A program made the translations under genes and the position numbers. A stretch of 52,718 bases of DNA from Gluconacetobacter sacchari (GTDB lineage Bacteria > Pseudomonadota > Alphaproteobacteria > Acetobacterales > Acetobacteraceae): assembly GCF_014174255.1 (NCBI RefSeq), contig NZ_JABEQJ010000033.1, positions 1 through 52,718 on the forward strand, written 5' to 3'. The notes under the pieces were generated by a model that was not told where the DNA came from, made no database searches, and worked only from the letters and a program-made list of their open reading frames with translations. Below, piece by piece: positions 35,121-44,700 of this stretch (position 1 is its first letter; each line of letters opens with the position of its first letter).

Positions 35121-36152
35121 CTATGAGGCGGCGGTCTTCAACGAGTGGTGAGCGCGGGCGAGCGTGGCCGAGGGCAATTCATTGAAGCGCCAGAGATAGC
35201 TCCGGGCGAATTCGCTGAAATTCACGTAACCCCAGAGGCTGGCGATGGCGCCGACCGTCATGCCTGGGCCTGCCGCGAGCAGGTCCGCCCGCGTGCCGAG
35301 CAGGCGTTGCTCGCGCAGGAAGGCGCTGGGCGTCGTATCCCGGTACCGTCGGAAGGCGCCGGACAGGGCGCGCACGCTGACGCCCGCCGCGGAGGCCACG
35401 TCGACCATGGTGGGCAGGGCGGCCGCGTTTTCACGCATGAATTCCTCGGCGCGCCGCACGTAGAACGGGGCGGCGCAGGCGCTTCCACGGTCGAGCGCGA
35501 TGCCCGCGCCTTCCGCCCAGTGATGCAGCAGCTCGATGCAGACGGTCTCCCCGATGCGGGCGTGGATGCGCGCGCGCGTGGGAGCGCATGCCGTCCGGCC
35601 CACGGTGCGGGCGACATAGTCCATCAGGGCGATCCATGACGAGTCCCGGTCGCCGAAACGGACCTTCATGGTCCACAGGGCGTCGTTGGGCAGGAAGCCG
35701 AACCAGTGCTGGGCGGTTTGCGCCAGCATGTCGTGGGCGATCGTGAGGTTGAGCTGGAGATGGTCCTCGCTTGCCTTCAGCCAGTAGTCCGTGCGGCTGC
35801 AATCGGCGACGAAACTCTCGCCGGCGCGTGTGAAGAGGCTCTCGCCGCGCCCGGCCGCGTGTTCAATGCCGCCGCGCAGGGTGGTCAGGACCAGGACGCG
35901 CCCGACGGTAGGATCGAAATCCGAGAGATGCACCGGCACGCCGTAGGAAAAGCGCGTGGCGACGATGCCGCCGGTTTCGACCGAATACATGGTGGCGTCG
36001 GGCGCCCGCGATCGGACGAGGGGCCGCGTGCGGTAGGGCATGTAGACCTGCGCGCAGAACGCGTTGACCTCATCCCAGTCGGAGGAATGCGGTCTGTGCT
36101 TCTGGGCGAGGGGGCTGCCGTCGGCATCGAGCAGTAACGCATCTTCGAGCAT
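35121..36152 (-). CDS. AraC-family transcriptional regulator
   Basis: The 343-residue product has a beta-rich N-terminal ligand-binding domain (about 30-200) of the AraC_binding_2 type. The C-terminal double helix-turn-helix (about 240-340) has [20 protein letters not shown] then [20 protein letters not shown] and [20 protein letters not shown], the last matching the AraC signature. It is oriented with the serine hydrolase and DUF3034 genes downstream and may activate them. The effector is not predictable. Confidence 0.9.
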   Translation of the reverse strand: MLEDALLLDADGSPLAQKHRPHSSDWDEVNAFCAQVYMPYRTRPLVRSRAPDATMYSVETGGIVATRFSYGVPVHLSDFDPTVGRVLVLTTLRGGIEHAAGRGESLFTRAGESFVADCSRTDYWLKASEDHLQLNLTIAHDMLAQTAQHWFGFLPNDALWTMKVRFGDRDSSWIALMDYVARTVGRTACAPTRARIHARIGETVCIELLHHWAEGAGIALDRGSACAAPFYVRRAEEFMRENAAALPTMVDVASAAGVSVRALSGAFRRYRDTTPSAFLREQRLLGTRADLLAAGPGMTVGAIASLWGYVNFSEFARSYLWRFNELPSATLARAHHSLKTAAS

Positions 36153-36310
36153 CGGTTCCTGATGACCTTACACATGCCGGGCTGTGCCGTCCTGTCCCGG
36201 AGCGTTATCTGTGGCGTCCTGGCGCCTCCGGCGGGAAATCAAAATCTCAGGAAGGGGCGGGTGCGGCGAAGGGTCTTCGGTCTTCTCCTGTCTTCTGCGA
36301 GCGGGGAGGG

Positions 36311-36334
36311 GGACGGCGCGTCGCCGCGCCGTCC
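36311..36334. terminator. Perfect 10-bp hairpin between the AraC and reductase genes
   Basis: GGACGGCGCG (36311-36320), TCGC loop, CGCGCCGTCC (36325-36334), just past the reductase stop on the minus strand. It has no T-run but very high stability. It is a likely transcript end or stabiliser for the reductase mRNA. Confidence 0.5.
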
Positions 36335-36344
36335 GGCCCGGGGG

Positions 36345-37370
36345 TCAGGCGCGGTCTGGAACGCCCTTGCTGGTGGAATATTCGAAATGCAGCGCGGTGT
36401 CGGGGCGCACGATGGGGTGGATGGCGTGGGCGGCCATGGCGGCCTCGCTGAAGCCTTGCAGGATCAGTTTCAGCTTGCCGGGATAGGTCGCGACGTCGCC
36501 GATGGCGAATATGCCGGGCAGCGAGGTTTCGCAGCTCGAGGGCACCACCGGGATGGTGCTGCGGACGGAATCGATGCCCCATTGCGCGATCGGGCCGAGA
36601 TCGGTCGACAGGCCGAAGAAGGGCAGCAGGCGGTCGGCTTCCAGGATGCGGGTGTCGCCGTCCAGGGTCGCGACCTCGACGCCGTGCAACGTGCCGTCGG
36701 TGCCGTGCAGGCCGTGGAGCTGGTAGGGGACGATCTTCTCGATCCGGCCGGCGGCCACGGCTTCGTCGAGCTGGCGCAGGCTTTCGGGCGCGGCGCGGAA
36801 ACGGTCGCGGCGGTGGACCAGCCAGATCTTCTCGGCTTCGTCCTTCAGCGCCAGCGCCCAGTCGATGGCGGAATCGCCGCCGCCGGCGATCACGATGCGG
36901 GTGCCGGTGAAATCGGCGCGGCGGCGGACGTAATATTGCACCGCGCCGCTGGCCTCGAAGCCCTCCAGCCCCGCCAGCGGCGGGCGGTTGGGGCCGAAGG
37001 CGCCGGCGCCGGCGGCGATGATGACGGCGCGCGCGCCGATGACGTCGCCCTTGTCGGTGCGCAGGGTGAAGGCGCCGCGATGGCCGGCCAGGCCCTCGAC
37101 CCGGCGGCCGAGCAGGCGGGGGACGGCGAAGGGGGCGATCTGACGGTCCAGGGCCTCGATCAGGGCGCCGCCCTCGATCGCCGGGTGGGCGGGGATGTCG
37201 TAGATCGGCTTTTCGGGATAGAGGGCCGCGCACTGGCCGCCGATGCTGTCCAATGCGTCGAGCAGCACGCAATCGAGCTTCAGCATGCCACATTCGAATG
37301 CCGCGAACAGGCCGGTGGGGCCGGCGCCGATGATCGCGACATCGGTCGAGAGGGTGGGGGCGTCGGTCAT
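36345..37370 (-). CDS. Ferredoxin/flavodoxin-NADP reductase, thioredoxin-reductase-like type
   Basis: From ATG 37370 the product has 341 residues. The FAD site is VAIIGAGPTGLFAAFE and the NADPH site IVIAGGGDSAIDWALAL. GIFAIGDVATYPGKLKLI is the C-terminal flavin motif. The redox-active CxxC of thioredoxin reductase is absent from the NADPH domain. This matches the type 2 ferredoxin-NADP reductases (YumC-like) found in many alphaproteobacteria, which pass electrons between NADPH and ferredoxin. It is divergent from tsaE with a 140-bp gap. Confidence 0.92.
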   Translation of the reverse strand: MTDAPTLSTDVAIIGAGPTGLFAAFECGMLKLDCVLLDALDSIGGQCAALYPEKPIYDIPAHPAIEGGALIEALDRQIAPFAVPRLLGRRVEGLAGHRGAFTLRTDKGDVIGARAVIIAAGAGAFGPNRPPLAGLEGFEASGAVQYYVRRRADFTGTRIVIAGGGDSAIDWALALKDEAEKIWLVHRRDRFRAAPESLRQLDEAVAAGRIEKIVPYQLHGLHGTDGTLHGVEVATLDGDTRILEADRLLPFFGLSTDLGPIAQWGIDSVRSTIPVVPSSCETSLPGIFAIGDVATYPGKLKLILQGFSEAAMAAHAIHPIVRPDTALHFEYSTSKGVPDRA

Positions 37371-37510
37371 GTCGGTTCCGTGTTTCCGCGCTGCTGGGAC
37401 GATCGGGGATCCGGTTGTGCGGTCTGTCGCGGGCGAGTGCAAGATGGCGGATGCGTCGGGAGAAAAACGGGGCCTTGTGCCGCTGCCGCGGCGGTGGGCA
37501 TCATGAGGGG

Positions 37511-37981
37511 ATGGAACCGCTGACCATCATGCTGCCGAGCCCGGAGGCGACGGAAGACCTGGCGAGGCGGCTGGCCCGCGCCGCGCGGCCGGGTGACGCC
37601 ATTCTGCTGTCGGGAGAGCTGGGCGCCGGCAAGAGCGTGTTTTCGCGCGCCTTCCTGCGGGCCATCTGTGACGATCCGGACATGGAGGTGCCCAGTCCGA
37701 CCTTTACGCTGGTGCAGATATATGACGCGGCGGTGGCGCCGGTCGCGCATTTCGACCTCTGGCGGCTGGACGGGCCGGGGGGCCTGCACGAGCTGGGCTG
37801 GGACGATGCGTGCGAGGGCATCGTGCTGGTGGAATGGCCGGACCGGCTGGGGGCGCTGGCACCCGCGGGGGCGTTGCGGATCGCGCTGTCGGTGACGGGC
37901 GCGGAGGCGCGCGGGGCGCGGATCGAGGGGTGGGACGACCGGCCGGCGCGGGTCGAACTGGCGGCATGGAGGCCGGCATGA
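37511..37981 (+). CDS. tsaE: tRNA threonylcarbamoyladenosine biosynthesis ATPase TsaE
   Basis: The 156-residue product has a P-loop GELGAGKSVFSRAFLRA, the family segment PSPTFTLVQIYD and FDLWRL-D, and the C-terminal VEWPDRLG. It works with TsaB and TsaD to make t6A37 in ANN-decoding tRNAs. The ATG at 37511 has GAGGGG directly upstream. Its stop overlaps the murU start (ATGA). It is the first gene of a tightly packed run of five reaching trxA. In many relatives an aminoglycoside-phosphotransferase-like kinase follows here; it is missing in this window. Confidence 0.95.
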   Translation: MEPLTIMLPSPEATEDLARRLARAARPGDAILLSGELGAGKSVFSRAFLRAICDDPDMEVPSPTFTLVQIYDAAVAPVAHFDLWRLDGPGGLHELGWDDACEGIVLVEWPDRLGALAPAGALRIALSVTGAEARGARIEGWDDRPARVELAAWRPA

Positions 37982-38748
37982 GCATTGCGATGCCGCGCAG
38001 GGCGATGCTGTTCGCCGCCGGGGCCGGCAGCCGGATGCGGCCGCTGACCGAGGAGACGGCCAAGCCGCTGCTGGCGGTGGATGGCCGGGCGATCATGGAC
38101 CATGTGCTGGACCGGCTGGACGCGGCCGGGGTGGCCGACGTGGTGGTGAACGTGTGCTGGCAGGCCGGCAAGGTGCGCGCGGCGCTGCGCGCGCGCGCCG
38201 AGGCCGGGCGGGGACCGGCGGTGACCGTCCGGCCCGAGGAGACGCTGCTGGAAAGCGGGGGGAGCGCGGCGGCCGCGCTGCGCGACGGCGCCCTGGGGCC
38301 GGAGCCGTTCTTTCTGCTGAATGGCGATTCGCTGTGGCTGAACGGGCCGGTGCCGGCGCTGCGGCGGCTGGCTGCCGCCTTCGATCCGGCGCGGATGGAT
38401 GCGCTGCTGCTGCTGGCGCGGACCAGCCTGGCGGTGGGGGCGGTCGGGCAGGGCGATTTTACCTCGGACGCCGAGGGGCGGCTGCGTCGCGCGGCGCGGG
38501 GGGCGATGACGCCTTACGTCTTCGCCGGCGTGCAGGTGGCGACGCCCGCCCTGTTCGCCGGGGCGCCGCCGGGGCCGTTCAGCCTGAACCGACTGTGGGA
38601 CGCGGCCATCGCGCGCGGGCGGCTGCATGGCATCGTCCATGATTCGATGTGGTGCCATCTGTCGCGGCCGGACGATCTGCCGGCGGCGACGCGGGCCTTG
38701 CGTCTGGCGCGGGAGCCGGACGCGACAGAGAGCGATGCCGCGCTGTGA
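37978..38748 (+). CDS. murU: MurU-like nucleotidyltransferase
   Basis: From ATG 37978 the product has 256 residues. The nucleotide-binding start AMLFAAGAGSRMRPLTEETA, then KPLLAVDGRAIMDHVLDRL, is characteristic. FFLLNGDSLWLNG holds the metal-binding Asp of the second motif. It resembles N-acetylmuramate alpha-1-phosphate uridylyltransferase of the AmgK/MurU peptidoglycan recycling path, or a mannose-1-phosphate guanylyltransferase-like enzyme. The usual upstream partner kinase amgK is not adjacent. It overlaps tsaE and addB by 4 nt each. Confidence 0.8.
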   Translation: MSIAMPRRAMLFAAGAGSRMRPLTEETAKPLLAVDGRAIMDHVLDRLDAAGVADVVVNVCWQAGKVRAALRARAEAGRGPAVTVRPEETLLESGGSAAAALRDGALGPEPFFLLNGDSLWLNGPVPALRRLAAAFDPARMDALLLLARTSLAVGAVGQGDFTSDAEGRLRRAARGAMTPYVFAGVQVATPALFAGAPPGPFSLNRLWDAAIARGRLHGIVHDSMWCHLSRPDDLPAATRALRLAREPDATESDAAL

Positions 38749-41700
38749 GCGTCATTGCGACCGTGCCGCCGCATGTGCCGTTTCTGGACGAGATCGCGGC
38801 CCGCTGGATGGTTGGGGTGGAGGACGATCCGCAGCGCAGCGGCGACGGGCTGATCCTGCTGCCCAGCCGGCGGGCGGCGCGGGCGCTGACCGAGGCGTTT
38901 CTGCGCCGGGCCGATGGCAGGCCGCTGCTGCTGCCGCGCATCGCGCCGCTGGGCGGTCTGGACGAGGTGGGGTTGGCGCTGTCGGGGGATATGGCGCTGG
39001 ACCTGCCGCCCGCCGTCGAGCCGCTGCGCCGGCTGGCGACGCTGGCGCTGCTGGTCCTGAAGGCGGGGGGGGCGTTCGGCGAGGTTCTGTCGCTGGACCA
39101 GGCGTGGCCGCTGGCGCGGGCGCTGGCCGAGCTGATGGACGATGCCGAATGGGCGGAATGCGATCTGGCCGAGACGCTGCCGCTGGCGGCGGACGGGGAT
39201 TTTGCCGAGCATTGGCGTGAGACGCTGCGGTTTCTGTCGATCGTTACCGGCGTGTGGCCGGCGTGGCTGGCCGAGCAGGGGGTGATGAACCCGGCGGCGC
39301 GGCAGGTCGCGCTGCTGCGGGCGCAGGCGGCGCGCTGGCGCGTGGCGCCGGATGTGGGATCGCGGTTGTGGGCCGTGGGGTTTACCGATGCGGTGCCCTG
39401 CGTGCGCGACGTGCTGGATGCGGTGCTGGGCCGCGCCGAGGGGCGGCTGGTGTTGCCGTGGGTCGACCTGTCGCTGGACGAGGCGGTCTGGGCGGCGCTG
39501 CCGGACGGGCATCCGCAGGCCGGGCTGGCGCGCCTGCTGACCGGGCTGGGGCGGGGACGGGCCGACCTGGCGGTGTGGGAGGGGGCGGCGGACGTACCGC
39601 GCTCCTGTCCGGCCGCGCGGGGCGGGGTGCTGGCGCGGGCGCTGCTGCCGGCGGCGGCGCTGGGCGACTGGCTGCGTGACGAGGGGCCGGTGGCGCTGGA
39701 CGGGCTGTCGGTGCTGCGGGCCGCCGACCAGCAGGAGGAAGCGGCCGCGATCGCGCTGGTATTGCGGCAGGCGATCGTGACGCCGGGGCGCCGGGCGGCG
39801 CTGGTGACGCCCGACCGGGCGCTGGCCGGGCGGGTGGCGGTCGAGCTGGCGCGCTGGAACGTCGTGGCCGACGACAGCGCGGGCGAGCCGTTGCATGCCA
39901 CGCCGCCCGCCGTGTTCCTGCGCCTGCTGGCGCGGGCGGCGGCGGGCGGGCTGTCGCCCGTGGCGCTGCTGTCGCTGCTGAAACATCCTCTGGCGGCGTG
40001 CGGGCTGGCGCCGGGGGCCTGCCGGGCGTCGGCGCGGCTGCTGGAGCGGGCGTTGCTGCGGGGGCCGGCGCCCCGCCCGGGATTCGAGGGGTTGCGGGAC
40101 CGGCTGGAATCGGCGCGGGACGATGCCCAGGGGGCGCTGGCCGACCGGCCCGATGCGCCGGAGGACCTGGCGGGGTTCGTCGATCGGCTGGAGCGGTGCC
40201 TGGAGCCGGTGCTGGGGCTGTGGTCGGCGGACGCGCGGCCGGTCGCGGATCTGCTGACCGGGTTGATCGAGGCGGCGGAGGCGCTGGCGGCGACCGATGA
40301 GGCATCGGGTGAGGACCGGTTGTGGGCGGGGGAGGACGGCAATGCGCTGGGCCGGCATCTGGCGGCGCTGGTGGCGTTCTGCGATGTGCTGCCGGCGCAG
40401 CCGGGGCGGGTGCTGGAGGGGGTGCTGACGGCGTCGATGGGCGGCGTATCCGTGCGGTCGCGGCGCGGGTTGCGGGGGCGGAGCGAGGCTGTGCTGCATC
40501 CGCGCATCTTTATCTGGGGCCTGATGGAGGCGCGGTTGCAGTCGGTCGAGACCATGGTGCTGGGCGGGCTGGTGGAAGCGGTGTGGCCGCCCGCCACCGA
40601 CCCCGGGCCGTGGATGAGCCGGCCGATGCGGGCGCGGGTGGGGTTGCCTTCGCCCGAGCGGGCGATCGGGCAGGCGGCGCATGATTTCGTCGCCTGTGCC
40701 TGTGCGGCCGGGGAGATCGTGCTGTCGGTGCCCGGCCGGCGGGACGGGGCGCCGACCGTGCCGGCGCGGTGGCTGGTGCGGCTGGATGCGTTCCTGGCCG
40801 GGCGGGGGCAGGCGCTGCCGGCGCATGCGGCGCTGGCGTGGCTGGCGCGGCTGGACCGGCCGGCGGAGGCGCCGCGCCCGGTGGCGCCGCCCCGGCCCTG
40901 TCCGCCGGTGGCGATGCGGCCGCGCGACCTGACGATTACCGAGATCGAGACCTGGATGCGCGATCCGTATGCGATCCATGCGCGGCATGTCCTGGGCCTG
41001 CGCCGGCTGAAGGAGATCGAGGAGCCGGCGGATGCCGCCGATTACGGCACCATCGTCCATGCCGCGCTGGACCGGTGGTGCCGGCTGCCGGGGGCGCGTG
41101 GGGGTGAGGCGGGGCTGCGCGCGCTGTTTGCCGAGGCGCTGGCCGAGGCCCGGCTGCGGCCGGCGCTGGCGGCGTGGTGGGCGCCGCGGTTGGAGCGGAT
41201 CGCCTCGTGGGTCGTCGCCACCGAGGCGGCGCGGGCGGGCGGCGAGGGGGCGGAGATCGTCCTGACGCGGACCGAGCAGAGCGGCCGGGCGGTGCTGTCG
41301 GACCTGCCGGGCGGCCCGTTCGTGCTGCGGGGGCGGGCGGACCGGATCGACCGCGACGCGGCGGGGGCGCTGCTGCTGGTCGACTACAAGACCGGGACCC
41401 TGCCGACGCGCAAGACCGTGCTGGCCGGCTGGTCGTCGCAACTGGTGCTGGAAGCCGCGATGGCGGAACGGGGGGCGTTCGGGCCGGAACTGGCGGGGCC
41501 GACACGCGAACTGGCCTATTGGCGGCTGACCGGCGGCCCGGAGGCCGGGCAGATCCTGCCGCTGGCCGAGGGGGATGCGCTGGCGGCACTGGTGGACTCG
41601 GTGTGGGAGAGCCTGCGCGCGCTGATCGCGACCTATGACGACCCGGCGCAGCCTTATTTGTCGCATCCGCATCCGGCGGAGAGCCCGCGTTTCGCCGATT

Positions 41701-41759
41701 ACGCGCGGCTGGCGCGGGTGGCGGAATGGAGTGCCGCGCGCGATGAGGCGGCGCCATGA
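38745..41759 (+). CDS. addB: AddB, nuclease subunit of the AddAB double-strand-break repair complex
   Basis: The 1004-residue product starts at GTG 38745, overlapping murU (GTGA). The N-terminal helicase-like part has LLPSRRAARALTEAFLRR and is inactivated as in other AddB proteins. The C-terminal RecB-like nuclease has LTITEIETWMRDPYAIHARH, YGTIVHAALDRW (conserved His) and LLVDYKTGTLPT (catalytic Asp and Lys). I see no Cys cluster near the C-terminus, so the iron-sulfur cluster of Bacillus AddB seems absent. It degrades and processes broken ends with AddA until a regulatory site is met. Confidence 0.93.
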   Translation: MSVIATVPPHVPFLDEIAARWMVGVEDDPQRSGDGLILLPSRRAARALTEAFLRRADGRPLLLPRIAPLGGLDEVGLALSGDMALDLPPAVEPLRRLATLALLVLKAGGAFGEVLSLDQAWPLARALAELMDDAEWAECDLAETLPLAADGDFAEHWRETLRFLSIVTGVWPAWLAEQGVMNPAARQVALLRAQAARWRVAPDVGSRLWAVGFTDAVPCVRDVLDAVLGRAEGRLVLPWVDLSLDEAVWAALPDGHPQAGLARLLTGLGRGRADLAVWEGAADVPRSCPAARGGVLARALLPAAALGDWLRDEGPVALDGLSVLRAADQQEEAAAIALVLRQAIVTPGRRAALVTPDRALAGRVAVELARWNVVADDSAGEPLHATPPAVFLRLLARAAAGGLSPVALLSLLKHPLAACGLAPGACRASARLLERALLRGPAPRPGFEGLRDRLESARDDAQGALADRPDAPEDLAGFVDRLERCLEPVLGLWSADARPVADLLTGLIEAAEALAATDEASGEDRLWAGEDGNALGRHLAALVAFCDVLPAQPGRVLEGVLTASMGGVSVRSRRGLRGRSEAVLHPRIFIWGLMEARLQSVETMVLGGLVEAVWPPATDPGPWMSRPMRARVGLPSPERAIGQAAHDFVACACAAGEIVLSVPGRRDGAPTVPARWLVRLDAFLAGRGQALPAHAALAWLARLDRPAEAPRPVAPPRPCPPVAMRPRDLTITEIETWMRDPYAIHARHVLGLRRLKEIEEPADAADYGTIVHAALDRWCRLPGARGGEAGLRALFAEALAEARLRPALAAWWAPRLERIASWVVATEAARAGGEGAEIVLTRTEQSGRAVLSDLPGGPFVLRGRADRIDRDAAGALLLVDYKTGTLPTRKTVLAGWSSQLVLEAAMAERGAFGPELAGPTRELAYWRLTGGPEAGQILPLAEGDALAALVDSVWESLRALIATYDDPAQPYLSHPHPAESPRFADYARLARVAEWSAARDEAAP

Positions 41760-44700
41760 GCCTGCCGCCGGGCGATGCGATCGGGCTGGCCAATGCGCGG
41801 CAGGCCGAGGCGTCGGACCCGGAGGCGTCGGTCTTCGTCTCCGCCTCGGCGGGGAGTGGCAAGACCAAGCTGCTGATCGACCGGCTGCTGCGGCTGATGC
41901 TGCCGCGCCTGGGGCCGGAGGGCGTGATGCTGGCCGGGTCGGACCCCGCGCGGATCCAGTGCCTGACCTTTACCAAGGCGGCGGCGGCGGAAATGGCGAT
42001 CCGGCTACAGAACCGGCTGGGACGGTGGGTGACGCTGCCGGATAGGGAACTGGAGCGGGAACTGGCGGCGCTGTCGGTGCCGCCGGGCGAGGGCACGCTG
42101 CGGGCGGCGCGCGAATTGTTCGCCCGGGTGCTGGATCTGCCCGGCGGAATGCGGATCGGCACCATCCATGCCTTCTGCCAGTCCCTGTTGCGCCGTTTTC
42201 CGGTCGAGGCCGCGATCAGCCCGCATTTCACGCTGGTCGAGGAGACCGATGCGCGCATCGCGCTGGGCGAGGCGGTGGAGGCGGTGGTGGGTTCGGGTGG
42301 CGATGCGGTGTCGCTGCTGGCCGGGCAGGTGATGGTGGGAGCCTTTGCGGCGCTGGTCGGGACCTTGCAGGGGCAGATGCGGCGGCTGCGGCCGGTGATC
42401 GAGCGGCTGGCGGTGGATCGCGGCGGGGTCGAGGCCGCGCTGATGCGGGTGCTGGGGGTGCGGAGTCGCGACGAGGGGGCGTTGCGCCTGGGGGCGTGCG
42501 TGCCGCCGGGCGAGACGCGGTTGCGCGACGTGCTGCGCGTGGTGGCGGCGGAGGGGCCGGCCGGGGCACGGCGGACGGCGGTTGCGATGCTCGACTGGCT
42601 GGCCCTGCCGCCGGACGAGCGGGCGGCGCGCTGGGACCTGTGGCGCGCGGCGCTGGTGACCGGCGAGAATGTGCCGCGCAAGCGGGGCGGGCTGAGCGCG
42701 AAGTTCGACGCGGAGCATGAGGGGGTCTGTGACGCGCTGGTGGCCGAGGCCGAGCGTGTGATCGCGGTGGACGAGGAGTGCCGCGCCATCGGCCTGTTGC
42801 GCGCCAGCATGGCGCTGCTGGATGTCGCGGTGCCGGTGCTGCTGCGCTATGGCGAGCGCAAGCGGGGGCTGGGGCTGGTCGATTATGACGACCTGATCGA
42901 GCGCACGCTGGATCTGCTGAAAGATCCCGGCGCGGCCTGGGTGTTGTACAAGCTGGATGGCGGCATCGATCATCTGCTGCTGGACGAGGTGCAGGATACC
43001 TCGCCCGACCAGTGGGCGATCGCGGGGGGGCTGACGGCGGAGTTCTTTGCCGGGGCGGGGGCGCGGGAGCCGGATGCGGCGCCGCGCACGCTGTTCGCGG
43101 TGGGGGACTACAAACAATCCATCTATTCGTTCCAGGGGGCCGATCCCGAGGCGTTTCGCCTGTGGCGGGCGCGGTTCCGCCGGCGGGTGGAGGAGGCGGG
43201 AAGCCCGTGGAAGGAGCCGGCGCTGACGGTGTCGTTCCGCTCTACCGCGCCGGTGCTGAACCTGGTCGATGCGGTCTTTGCCTTGCCGGATGCGGCGCGG
43301 GGGCTGGTCGAGCCCGGCGGCGCGGTGCCGGTGCATCTGTCCGCGCGGCCGGGGCAGGGGGGGCGGGTCGAGCTGTGGCCGCTGACGCCGGTGGAGGAAG
43401 ACGGGGGCGCGCCCGACCCGTGGCGGGCGCCGCGCGAGAATGCGGGGCAATCGACGGCGGCGCAGCGTCTGGCGGATGCGCTGGCGGGCTGGATCGTCGC
43501 CGAACTGCGCCGGCCGCCCGAGCCGGGGCAGGCGCCGCTGACGCCGGGGGACGTGCTGGTGCTGGTGCCCCGGCGCTCGGCCTTCGTGCGCGCGCTGATC
43601 CGCGCGCTGAAGACGCATGACGTGCCGGTGGCGACGCTGGTGCGGACCGGGCTGGCGGACCAGGTGGCCGTGCAGGACCTGATGGCGCTGTGCGATGCGC
43701 TGTTGCTGCCGCAGGATGACCTGACGCTGGCCTGCGTGCTGACCTCGCCGCTGGGTGGGGTGTCGGATGACAGCCTGCTGGCGCTGGCGGCCGGGCGCGG
43801 CGGGCAGCCGCTATGGGCCACGCTGTGGCGGCGGCAGGCGGAACGGCCGGACTGGCAGGCGGCGTGGACGATGCTGGAGACGCTGTTCCGGCGGGTGGAT
43901 TATGCCTCGCCCTACAGGTTGCTGTCCGAGGCGCTGGGGCCGCTGGGGGGACGCGCGCGCCTGCTGGCGCGGCTGGGGCCGGAGGCGGCCGAACCGGTGG
44001 ATGAACTGCTGTCGGCGGCGTTGCGGTATGAATCGCTGCATCCGGCGTCGCTCCAGGGGTTTCTGCACTGGCTGCGCGCGTCGCAGGAAAGCGTGAAGCG
44101 CGAACCCGATGCGGCGGCCGACATGGTGCGGGTGATGACCGCCCATGGCGCCAAGGGCTTGCAGGCGCGGCTGGTGATCCTGCCCGATACGGTGGGGGTT
44201 GCGAAATTCGATGGCGGCATCGTCTGGGGACGGGATGAGGATTCGGGGCTGGAGGTGCCGGTGTGGGTGCCGCGTGCCGATATGGGAGTCGGGGCGACCG
44301 GAGCGTTGCAGCGCACGATCCGCGAGGCGGCGGCGGAGGAATATCATCGGCTGCTCTATGTCGCGCTGACGCGGGCCAGCGACCGGCTGGTGGTCTGCGG
44401 CTGGCAGCAGAAGCGCACCGTGGCCGAGGATTGCTGGTACAGCCTCTGCCGGCGGGGGTTCGAGCAGGCGGGGGCCGAGGAAAGGCCGTTCGATCTGGGC
44501 TGGGAGGGGACGCGGCTGGTGCTGGAGGCGCCTGCCGCCGTACCGTCGACCGAGAGGCGTGCGCCGCGTGCCGAGGCCGCGCCGGCGATGCTGCCGGACT
44601 GGATGGGCAATGCGCCCGACTGGGTGGCGACGAAGCCGCCGACGGAAGCGGCGCTGCTGCGGCCGCTGGTGCCCAGCCGGCCGGACGATGCGCCGCTGGG

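Noticed and set aside
38514-41672. 1052-codon minus-strand frame opposite addB
   Set aside because: Gln/Arg/Pro-rich shadow of addB without domains.
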